In this document: positions 9,627-17,494 of the stretch, in pieces | How the letters are laid out: each line of letters starts with the position of its first letter | How positions within the stretch are numbered: position 1 is the first letter of the stretch | Notes under the pieces: generated by a model | Told to the model about the DNA's origin: nothing | What the model saw: only the letters and a program-made list of their open reading frames with translations | Databases searched by the model: none | Made by a program: the position numbers and the translations under genes | Origin: Phytophthora quininea | Lineage: Eukaryota; Oomycota; Peronosporomycetes; Peronosporales; Peronosporaceae | Assembly: GCA_011947345.1 (NCBI GenBank) | Contig: JAAVTG010000555.1 | Span: 1 to 24,243 of the forward strand | Direction of reading: 5' to 3' | Length of the DNA: 24,243 nucleotides

Positions 9627-10122
9627 TCAGATCCCAATATCACTGTCGTCTTCCGAGTCATCACTGCCCCCAGGTCAATAACTTCAGCGGCTTCCATGGC
9701 GTCGCTCCCATAAGTTCTTGGGCTGGTTGCGGCTTGGTGTTCTCGATTTGGGCTACCAGAAACAATAGATCGCCGGACAATGGTTGCTGGTGATCGCGTC
9801 GGTTGGTGCTGTACACCCCGCTCCATGAATGCGGTAAACCGATCAGCTTGTGCTTCGCGGCGACGACTGCTCCCTCAGCAAGCATTCTGCTGAACGCATC
9901 GCCACATATGAGGTCCACATCATTCGTTAGTTGGCGGGCCTGGTCAAGCGTGTGAAATCTCCGTGTTAAGCGCGACGCTGCTGCCTGGACGGCACGACTA
10001 GTAGCATCGTGTGTCTACCGTATCTGGCGGAGATTATCGTATGCGGCCAGCATATCTTCAAAAGCCTGGTTCTCTGCAGCAATGAGCTGTTGTCGGCGGT
10101 CGAGCTCCGGTAGGTTCTCCAT
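9627..10122 (-). pseudogene. Coiled-coil/acidic-tail family, copy B, broken
   Basis: This is the second copy of the unrecognised family. From the ATG at 10122 it reads MENLPELDRRQQLIAAENQA, then AFEDMLAAYDNLRQIR. An in-frame TAG (10017-10015) follows, then VQAAASRLTRRFHTLDQARQ and LTNDVDLICGDAFSRMLAEG. A frame change near 9830 leads to the C-terminal part, and the tail SDDSEDDSDIGI ends at a TGA at 9627. One nonsense codon and two frame changes make it a pseudogene. It matches copy A at IAxExxAF and ARxxTxDVDxxxGDxF. Each copy keeps the same order: helical N-terminus, middle motif, acidic tail. Confidence 0.5.
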
Positions 10123-10279
10123 GTCTTGTAGTTTCGGTTGTGAGCAACTTGCATGGTTTCCGTTGATTGCCAGGTTCGGTCGGTCCGTATTGGTGACATC
10201 AAAGTGATTGGTGTGCGGAACTTACAGGTTGAAGCACTTGGTATGATTTTTATAAGAAATTTGGATGGTTAATTCAAGC

Positions 10280-10460
10280 GGCATGACGGCCATCCGACGA
10301 TGGCCCCATTAGAAGCAGTATGACAGCCGCGATAGCACCACGGTAGCTCCGTTCACAGCATCGCGACGGCGGTGGCGCCCAAGACGCACCAAGACGGATC
10401 CATTCACAGCCCATTTACAGCAGCACGACAGAGGAGTTCAGCAACACCACGACTATTCGC
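10280..10460. repeat. Degenerate short-repeat cluster, right
   Basis: Loose repeats of the same kind as at 9270-9440 are present (GCATGACGGCCATCC, GCTCCGTTCACAGCATCGCG, CCATTCACAGCCC, CAGCAGCACGACAG). Together the two clusters bracket copy B of the three-copy family. Confidence 0.45.
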
Positions 10461-10634
10461 CGCGGAGGGCCGCAAAACTTAGAACCATCTCATTTTTGCA
10501 CTGCATTTCTGGTACCGTTTTGAAGAAATAGCACAGATGTTGCTAATGGAGGTCGATCGAAAGCGACCTCGCCGTTGAGGACGTAAGAGGCCAACTTTCA
10601 TTTCCAATTCTGACACGCAGCGGGGAGGTCCCCA

Positions 10635-11317
10635 ATGGACAAGCAGTACGAGGATGCAGCTGCTCTTCGGCTGCGGGCAATTGATGCTGAGGCCGCGGCT
10701 GTCCAGGACCTCCTCGCTGCACGACGCCGACTGAATGACGTGCACGAAAGCGATGGCGAAGAGAGCATGGCTAGTCGCCTACAGGAAACTCGTGTGGCAG
10801 AACTGGATATGGCCGTAGCTGATGCTCGCATAGCAGCAGAGAATGCAGATGATGCCTGGATTGACGCATTGCATCGGTCTGTGCGCGATGGTAGGCTCGC
10901 GAGATGGCACGAACAAGACCAGCAGATCACCGGTGTTGTTCGTGAAGGGCAGGAAAACGTAGAGCTCGTGACGCAGCAGCAACAGTAGGCGCGACTTCAA
11001 GCGGTGAATACTTTCCTGGTGATCCAAGAAAGCGAGGACCTGGAGAAAGCAGTGACACACAGCAAGCGACTGGAAAGCGACTGCATTCGTTGGACGAAGG
11101 ATTGAGTCATAACACAGGCAGTGTAGAAGAAGCAAAACAAGAAGAGAACAGTCGTGTCGACAGCGAAGATGATCAAGAAGAGAACAGTCGTGTCGATAGC
11201 GAAGATGATCAAGAAGAAAACGACGTCAGCAACGAAGACACTTGTGGTGGATCAGATCAGTCAGACGCTGATGGCAGCTCATACGTTCCATCCGGCAACG
11301 ATGATAACGATAATTAA
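10635..11317 (+). pseudogene. Coiled-coil/acidic-tail family, copy C
   Basis: The plus-strand frame at 10635-10988 (117 codons) is an Ala/Arg/Glu-rich helix (LRLRAIDAEAAAVQDLLAAR, then AELDMAVADARIAAENADDA and RLARWHEQDQQITGVV), ending in a Gln run and a TAG. Protein-like sequence continues past the TAG (QAVNTFLVIQESEDLEKAV). The frame at 11090-11317 then supplies an acidic tail built on a 12-residue repeat (EENSRVDSEDDQ). The segment IDAEAAAVQDLLAA aligns with IAAENQAFEDMLAA of copy B, and both have an acidic tail. An intron rather than a break could join the two frames; I did not find a clear GT-AG pair. Opposite orientation to copies A and B. Confidence 0.45.
11141..11220. repeat. 36-bp in-frame tandem repeat
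   Basis: Copies start at 11141 and 11177, with a partial third at 11213. The first two differ at one base (GTCGACAGC versus GTCGATAGC). The unit encodes EENSRVDSEDDQ in the acidic tail of copy C. Confidence 0.9.
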
Positions 11318-11490
11318 ATATCAAATATATTCTAGAAATTCAAACAGTTTACGTTCACTCCAGGACGCCACATCGACCCGGAAGATGCTGTCATACTAGT
11401 TTATAGTCTCATTAAGAATTGGATGGAGTGATTTTCCAATTCAACCATTTGTTTCTCACTTACTTCCCACCTACGCTAGCTGCGCGTATT

Positions 11491-11802
11491 TCAATGGCCG
11501 AATCCATACAGCGTGCGGCCTTGACGTTTGAGAGCATACACGAGGTCCATCGTAGTCATCGTCTTCCGATTGGCATGTTCCGTGTAAACCACCGCGTCGC
11601 GAATGAGGTTACTTACAAACACCTTTAGAACAGCACGCGTCTCTTCATACACAAGCGCAGACATGCGGGTGACTCCTGCACGACGTGCTAGGCGACGGAT
11701 AGATGAGCGAGAAATGCCCTGGAGATTATCACGCAGAATGTAGCGATAACGCTTGGCACCTCCCTTCCCAACGCCTTTGGCGCCCTTCCCACGGCCTGAC
11801 AT
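11491..11802 (-). CDS. Divergent histone H4 variant
   Basis: The 103-residue protein has the exact length of histone H4, from [15 protein letters not shown] to [11 protein letters not shown], with the whole H4 histone fold and no stop or frame change. H4 pairs with H3 in the nucleosome core. By comparison with canonical H4 from memory I count about 25 substitutions, many for a protein that is nearly invariant. Tail lysines 5, 8, 12 and 16 are kept, but His18 and Lys20 are both Tyr, Lys31 is Arg, Lys44 is Thr, Lys77 is Asn and the last residue is His. Lys59, Lys79 and Lys91 remain. Immediately upstream of the ATG is a TTTAG, with GTACGT at 11870, which could be a 68-nt intron in the 5' leader. 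It could be a specialised variant or a young pseudogene. Confidence 0.93.
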   Translation of the reverse strand: MSGRGKGAKGVGKGGAKRYRYILRDNLQGISRSSIRRLARRAGVTRMSALVYEETRAVLKVFVSNLIRDAVVYTEHANRKTMTTMDLVYALKRQGRTLYGFGH

Positions 11803-11870
11803 CTAAACGAGAAAAACGTGTGAGAACGATTTCACCTCAGAAGTACTTTTCATAGAATTACCATACGTAC
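11803..11870 (-). other. Possible 5'-leader intron of H4 variant
   Basis: On the minus strand GTACGT begins at 11870 and a pyrimidine-rich CGTTTTTCTCGTTTAG ends at 11803, directly before the ATG. The length, 68 nt, equals that of the intron at 13836-13903. Splice use is inferred only. Confidence 0.4.
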
Positions 11871-12023
11871 GCGTTGGCTGCTGCTGCTGCCTTGCTCGGG
11901 TTGAGTCTGATCGCTTGTGCTTCCGAGAGGAAATTGGGAAATGGCACATCGTTCACGCGTGGTACACTGGCATGCTCGTAATGGCGTGCTGCCAGCTTCA
12001 AGCCCCCAATAGCACATCATCTA

Positions 12024-12145
12024 CCACACTGTCCGATTAATAATATTTGTTTCAGGCATGCACAGTGCCACACTGTCCGTTTATTAAACTTTGTTTCAAC
12101 CGTGCACAGTGCCACACTGTCCGTTTATTAAACATTGTTTCAAGC
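12024..12145. repeat. 44-bp tandem repeat, about 2.8 copies
   Basis: CCACACTGTCCG starts at 12024, 12068 and 12112, giving a 44-bp period. Each unit continues with a TTTATTAAA-like word and TTGTTTCA; the last two copies are nearly identical (CGTTTATTAAAC, then TTTGTTTCA or ATTGTTTCA). It lies between the divergently spaced H4 and DUF6818-type genes, downstream of the latter. Confidence 0.9.
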
Positions 12146-12245
12146 AAGCACTCTTCTCTACTTTGCGGTGACTGTTGCTGCACACACTACAATGAGCACA
12201 TCAGATCTAAACAACGTGTATTATCGTCCCTGTCAGCGTTCCCTC

Positions 12246-12984
12246 TCAAACTTTTGAGATGCTGTACTTGAGCGACGAAATGCATTCCACCAGCTCTTTG
12301 TGTCTTCGTTCTGTGTTGCGCATGTCGATCTCTCTTTGCTGCTCCTTGGCTGCCCTTCTAAGCTGTCGTTGGTGCTGGTCGTCCTTGACTCGTGTGAGTT
12401 GGCGCTCTTCTCGCTGCTGAAACCAGAGGAACAGCTGGATTGCCGAACAGTGAGAATGCAGATGCTGTGAAGCACTCTCCATACTGAGCGACGCGACCGA
12501 ACTACACGATTCCTCCGGTGCTGTTGGACATTGGTCATCACACTCACTGTCGTCGGAGGGGAGCAAACTAGCATGGCGCGGCGGCTCAGTTTCCTCATGT
12601 GTCTGATGTTCCACCACTGATTCTCCTGACGGGGAGGCGACAGCGTCGATGATTGTCCGTCGGTCGCGTTGGCTGGCTCCATCAGGTGGGGAATCGTGCC
12701 AAGTTGGCACGCTCGATGATCTTGCGCTGTAGTTCTAGAGCCGCCTTTTCCTGCGAGTTCAGCTCCACCCCTTTCGCCTTCCGTGCTGCCGAGTAGAGCG
12801 TAGTGAACTTCCTCCGTAAGCTACCCGCGTCCCTCGGCTTCCAAACGCTGTCTGCGGCTGTATTATGTGCGATCGCAACACGATCCCATTCAGACCGGGC
12901 CACCGGCAACTCGTCTGCTACGACCGAAAGCAGTAGGCACTGCTCGGCGTACGTGTAATTTCGAGTTCCTCTGGGCTTGGTCAT
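12246..12984 (-). pseudogene. Myb/SANT-like DUF6818-type protein, one frameshift
   Basis: The first frame (12984-12682) begins MTKPRGTRNYTYAEQCLLLS and carries the three-helix Myb/SANT-like domain of the DUF6818 family: ELPVARSEWDRVAIAHN, then DAGSLRRKFTTLYSAARKAK. The second frame (to 12246) supplies a Ser-rich linker and the expected C-terminal coiled coil (LFLWFQQREERQLTRV, then RNTERRHKELVECISSL). The frames cross near 12700; the only GT-AG pair there would give a 34-nt intron, too short, so a 1-nt indel is more likely. The total length, about 245 residues, suits the family, which is expanded in oomycetes and presumed to bind DNA. A 61-nt GT-AG intron with CACTAAT branch-like sequence may end right before the ATG (13045-12985). 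Confidence 0.75.
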
Positions 12985-13045
12985 CTACCCACAACCTCAA
13001 TTAGTGCATGTCCACACTGTCAACACAATGCAGCCCATGTCATAC
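12985..13045 (-). other. Possible 5'-leader intron of DUF6818-type gene
   Basis: The minus strand reads AG|GTATGA at 13045, with CACTAATTG near the 3' end and GTGGGTAG ending at 12985 directly before the ATG. A 61-nt intron fits the size of others in the window. Joining upstream sequence would put the ATG out of frame with an upstream ORF, so it would lie in the leader. Confidence 0.4.
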
Positions 13046-13622
13046 CTGCTTCTCCGCTTCTCCGCTTGCTTCGGCTCCTGGGCAGCCGCTTCTGGAAAGA
13101 CGTACATCACTGACGAGGGAGTTGTTCGATTTTTCGGCTCCCGTACTTCAATAAGATTTGGGTATATGCCCAATAGTTGTAAAAATGGGCAAAAATGGGC
13201 AAACATCATAGTAAATTTGCATGCAGAAGTGCCAGCGTCACCAATATCAAAAAGGCCGTGCGTCGTCGCCAAAATGGGGAATTAAGGCCAAGCTGCACGA
13301 ATCTTGGTATAGAAGTGCGTCAGGATACTATGATAACTCGATTTGGGGGTTGAGTATAGCAATTCATGCAGCACAGTGCGCAGGAAAAGGTTTAGTTGGC
13401 TGGAAGTTGCCCGGATACGGAATTGTTAGCTTTCATATTAGAGTACGTCGAAGCTATTCAACTACTCAACACTTGCAGTAGAATTGCCGAAAAGTAAGCT
13501 GAATAACTTGTCGTTGATAAAGCGCTACCGACTACTTCGTCATGCTGTAACTACAAATGCAGATAAAGCAGGAGCGCTACTTCTGCAGTCTTTAAGTCTT
13601 TGACAACGATCTTCATGTTTTA
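13046..13622. other. Gene-free interval
   Basis: I see no supported gene. There is a short local repeat (AAAAATGGGCAAAAATGGGCAAA at about 13180-13202) and moderate AT content. Open frames on either strand are not protein-like. Confidence 0.5.
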
Positions 13623-14352
13623 CTAAGCGTGTGGGTCCCAGGACAAGTCCCGAAGCTTGACCGTGACTTGGCAGCATTTCTCTTGGAACAGCTTCAAGCT
13701 GGAGCAGCCATTAATTTCAATGACCTTCCCCGCTGGCGGTAGCTCATTCGAAGCAGAGTCAGTATCCCACATTGTCGCCGTGAGCAGCACCGAATCGACC
13801 TCGTCACGGTTCTCGTCGCACGAATCACGAAACAACTAGGATACAAACGATAACATGCAACTTCAGAGCAGTGGTGCAACCAAAACCATGGGGAACTACT
13901 TACTTTTAGCAAGTCCTCCAAGGGCTCGGGCGGAGCAGCATCGATAAGATGCAGTCTCGCTAGCTTGAAGTTCTGGTACATGTGGTTAGATGCCCACAAC
14001 AACTTCATTTTCATCGTGAGCTTTTGGGGTGGCTCCGCGGTGTTGCGTAAGATAGTCTGTAGCTCTGTAGGCACGCAATTGGCAACGAATTCGCGAATGG
14101 TGAGGCATTTTGTGGAATGCATGGCAAGAAATCTTACTTGGACGTACCCTCGACGGTTGTCACGCGTCTAGTGTTAGTTGTTTTCTCCGCCAGGAGCTGA
14201 CGGAGACGTTCATGAGGCGTTTGGCGTGTCGGTGAATCAGAAGTTGTGTCGGTTTTGTGTGGCGAGGTGGACGAACACTTGGTCATTGTTGGCTTGACCT
14301 TAGCGCCCCGGCTGCTACTGGCTTCCGGTTTGTCTTTAGCCTTGCCAGGCAT
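13623..14352 (-). CDS. Hypothetical spliced gene, three exons proposed
   Basis: Not recognised. Exon 1 (14352-14148) encodes a basic, Ser/Thr-rich start (MPGKAKDKPEASSSRGAK) and HERLRQLLAEKT. A GTACGT donor at 14147 and CCTACAG acceptor at 14065 (83 nt) join in phase to exon 2 (14064-13904: ELQTILRNTAEPPQKLTMKM, then YQNFKLARLHLIDAAPPEPL). A clear 68-nt intron follows (GTAAGT at 13903, ATCCTAG at 13836) and joins in phase to exon 3 (13835-13623), ending LKLFQEKCCQVTVKLRDL and DPHA. The alternative is that translation starts at the ATG at 14122, because the first intron is partly open (TIREFVANCVPTELQ). The product would be about 190 residues. The second intron is well supported and the first is not. 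No domain is assigned. Confidence 0.55.
13836..13903 (-). other. Intron, 68 nt
   Basis: The minus strand has GTAAGTAG at 13903 and GTATCCTAG ending at 13836. Both flanking exons are open and join in phase (LLK to LFRD). Confidence 0.75.
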
Positions 14353-14760
14353 GGTTCAAATTGAAGAGTGAGCTTCGATAAGCACCGTGACTTAACTGAT
14401 TTGTGACCACCTACACATGACTCGTATCAAAAGTGCCCGTTTGGCATTTTCTCTAGCAACCGAACACTTCAGCATCACGCGCACGCGCAGCTTGAACGTG
14501 AGCAGGAAGTCCCACGTTGACACTAATAATTAGTTTTGACAGCACTTCACCGGGGCGGATTTAGCTAGAACAGCTGGTCTCGCCTTCGTTCCACCGGGTC
14601 AGGACCATGCTGGGGCAAAGTAAGCAGCGTGAGGGATGCAGAGGCAACGGAGATCGCGGTAAGCGACAACGCAGAAACTTTTATTAGCTGGTTGCTATAA
14701 CATAGCTTAACGTAAAGTGTTGAATCTGCCATCTTCACCTCGTGGAGTAATTTCATCTAC
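14353..14760. other. Gene-free interval
   Basis: Presumed promoter side of the spliced gene at 13623-14352 (minus strand). I see no TATA box or repeat worth naming and no protein-like frame. Confidence 0.4.
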
Positions 14761-15290
14761 CACTGGAGCCGCAACTGGTCTGCAAAGCCGCAAACGTGCT
14801 GGGCTTTTTGGATGTGTTGTTGTTCTTGGCCGCGGATTGAGCGCCTCCTTCAACGGCCGCACGTACTTCTTAGCTGCCTTCGGATGACGTGCGTGTCGTC
14901 ATCCAGCTGGTTCTGCTCCAGCGCCAGCAGCTTTTGCTTGTCCACGTCCAGCGCGTGCTCCTTCAGCGCCAGCATGTGGAAATCGGCGGCGTGATACTGG
15001 TACAAGCTGCACGCAAGCCCGCCCCATTGTCCTGGACGCAGTGACGGTGGAGGCGCGGCCGGCGGGCATTGGCCAGTGGACCTTGAAGGACGACGTCGTA
15101 TGCGTATACATGAACCAGGAAGGAGGCAAACAGATTTTCTAAACCAATTCACTTTTCGATTTACCCGCTCCCGGAAAAGCCTCGCGTTACACAGCACCTT
15201 CTGCTTGTCGGCCTTCGTGGCCTCCTGCTCACCCGTTGGCTTGGATGCGGCGCACTATAGGCGCGGTTTTGGCATTTTCATGAAAAATCG
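14760..15290 (-). pseudogene. Hypothetical remnant with coiled coil
   Basis: Minus-strand fragments are protein-like: SKPTGEQEATKADKQKVLCN (about 15245-15190) and NARLFRER; then, after a possible GTAAAT donor and a gap, SLYQYHAADFHMLALKEHAL and DVDKQKLLALEQNQLDDDTH (about 15010-14885). A shifted frame continues with Lys/Arg-rich sequence to about 14770. The layout (Pro-Gly-x-Lys-like entry, then a Glu/Leu/Lys helix) faintly recalls the NAM-associated C-terminal region found in oomycete transposon-related proteins, but the match is weak. Frame changes suggest decay or introns that I cannot define. Confidence 0.25.
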
Positions 15291-15826
15291 GACACTCCAA
15301 CGAGAAGCTTCAACGTCAATCTCGAAGGGTGTCATTCATAAGACTCAGGCTCATCCAGGAATCGGTGGGTACGCATGAAAATGGAACCTTGCAATGCAAC
15401 TGAAACAATGTGGTTTTCCTGCGTTGAATTGGCATTCACGTAAGTACAATATTATTTTGAGAAATGAAAAGAAGTGTTCCTTTGGTCTTACTTGAATTTT
15501 GTTGCACTTGTTACAGCATGGCAGCACTAGTGAACGCGCTGCGCGCTCTTTGGCGTGTGAAGCCGAGAAGCAAGACCACTACGAAATGAAGGAGGGGAAG
15601 ATTGCCACAGAATGTGAGGGCAACTTTGAAAAAATGCAACGCATTCTTACCGGGAAACTTCGCGTTCCATATTTGCCGTGGTTGATGTGTGAACATACCC
15701 TACAGTATGTCGAGGCATCGGCCTCCTAGCTAAGCGTTAAGTATCGCTGTTAATCTTGCAGGACATAAGCTGCTTTCATTCCCCAATTTCCCAAGCCAAG
15801 CACACCATCTCCTCTACGCGCACACT

Positions 15827-16568
15827 ATGTTTGCTCGAGCCAAACTGAACTCTCACAGCTACGTGGTCCTGTACCATGCGGTCCCCGACAACCTCGTCGA
15901 CTATCTGCGGTCTCTATCGCGCGACCAGCGGATGCACTGGATCCATGAAACTTGGGACGGTGAGACTCATGACGAGAATCGCGAGAGAGCTCTCATTCCT
16001 ACCGAGGCGTCACGTGAAATGGCGCAATACTTCAAGCGCTACTACAAGACCTTCTTTCCGGATTCTACTGCTAACCAGTGGCACTTCTTGAAGACGGCAG
16101 GAGGTGCTCCGGATCAGTTGGTTCGCCGGGAGTTCTTGCCGCTGCCTGCCGGCTCTGAGTCCGTGGACGTGACCTCTTTGCCGGGCTTGGTCTACGTCGC
16201 AACTCAAGACGGCACCTATTTCTACGGCTACGGCTGGAACTGCCGCGTCGCCTTGCAGTCGGCACAAAACCGGATCGAGCTTAACAAAGGCGATATCGTC
16301 ATGTTTCGGGGTGATTTTTGTTCGCCCGCGCTGGATCCCAGGCCAGCAGTATGTATCTGCATGCCTACATCGACTTCCCCGCTATCCTCGACCCAAGTAC
16401 CTCATCCCCGAAACCATGCCAGTCCTTCAAGACGATCGCATCGTGGACGATGTGTTCTGCTACGTGTGGCAGTGCAATTTCGTCAGCGACTCAAGAAACT
16501 CGATGATCAGACACCTGAACCGCTACCATGGCTTCCGCTTCAACCAACCGCGTGATCTTGCTCTGTAG
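15827..16568 (+). pseudogene. 2OG-dioxygenase-like protein with C-terminal C2H2 finger, frameshifted
   Basis: The frame from the ATG at 15827 gives an N-terminal helical part (DNLVDYLRSLSRDQRMHW), then LPGLVYVATQDGTYFYGYGW and IELNKGDIVMFRGDF (about residue 150-167). The GDIVMFRGD block followed, in a second frame, by SSMYLHAYIDFP matches the second half of the double-stranded beta-helix fold of 2OG-Fe(II) oxygenases, where a His after the RGD and an Arg or His later bind metal and 2OG. A third frame holds VFCYVWQCNFVSDSRNSMIR, HLNRYH, that is C-x4-C-x12-H-x4-H, a C2H2-like finger. Frames change near 16317 and 16398. The usual HxD metal motif is not visible (RREFLP stands where it might be), so activity is doubtful even before the breaks. 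Confidence 0.55.
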
Positions 16569-16569
16569 G

Positions 16570-17494
16570 TGTTGCTTCGGGCCCATTGCCAACCCTTGCC
16601 TACCGAATCGTCGAGCCCTACGGTAGCGGTATGTATTGCAGTTTACTTTCATTTGCAAGTTGCGTCGTAGGCTTATTTTCATTCAAAATACATACCTGAA
16701 GTTGTTTGATCGTGTTTAAAGGCGGTGTGTATTTAATACCAACTATGCTCCAAGACGCTGAGAACCAGCAGCAGGAGCTTCGGCAGTAGCCTCTACAAGC
16801 AGGACGACGCCAGCAGCGCCAAGACGGTCAGCAGCTTCCGCAGCAGTGCCGTGAGTTTGAGAGCGAGGACGAAGAGGCTGGCAAGGACGAGCGTCACTTC
16901 CGATGAGCATGATGAAGCTCTTCGTGCCGGGCCTGCGCGTCACCATGGGGCCTCCCTATCGGCTGCGACCGTCTCCGCGCCTTCCAAAGTCAAGCAGAAC
17001 AAGGCAGTCATGCTGCCGCTCTTTTCCGATCTGGATTTAGCGCTGGAAACTAGCGCGGCGACCTCAAGTCCTCGGGTAGGATCAAGGCTTGCAGGCCCCA
17101 AGGCAAAACTAGTTCATAGTTATCGGTATTGTGGCGACAACTATTCCATTTGCGATGGAGCACGTCCCTCGCATCATGGTTCCTGGGCATCCTGCCGAAA
17201 GCAATGACCGCACGCTCAAGAGGCGAGCCAGCGACGTCCCACTGGTGATGGCGGCGACGGCGCCAAGTCGCCACAAGGTTCGGCGCCGAGCAATGCGAGC
17301 CAAGGTGTTCCAAGCAGTGCCGCCTCCAAACCTGTTGGATCAAGTACCGCCGAAACGAGAGGGATCGCCCGAAGGGATCGATCTAACAAACCGCACTAGT
17401 GAGGATGAGTAAGGCAACATTTTAAGCAAAACAATGTTAGCGGATCAGCTGTGTATTTTTCATGTGCAACGGTATAACATTGACGTTTAACTTG
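16570..17494 (+). other. Interval with ORF fragments only
   Basis: Short plus-strand frames (16851-17207 and 17131-17412) give Ser/Ala/Arg-rich, disordered-looking sequence. The second ends with an acidic tail (IDLTNRTSEDE). They may be remnants of one disordered protein, but nothing is recognised. The Helitron 3' end should lie somewhere here; no convincing CTRR end with a hairpin was found by eye. Confidence 0.25.

Noticed and set aside
15499..15729. 76-codon plus-strand open frame between the remnant at 14.8-15.3 kb and the dioxygenase-like gene
   Set aside because: Partly protein-like, but no family, no good start context and no continuation into neighbours. Not supportable as a gene.
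5498..17139. Shared word CGGTATTGTGGCGAC near 5509 and 17124 as a repeat pair
   Set aside because: The match is about 15 bp and does not extend into the flanks, so chance or short low-level similarity is enough.
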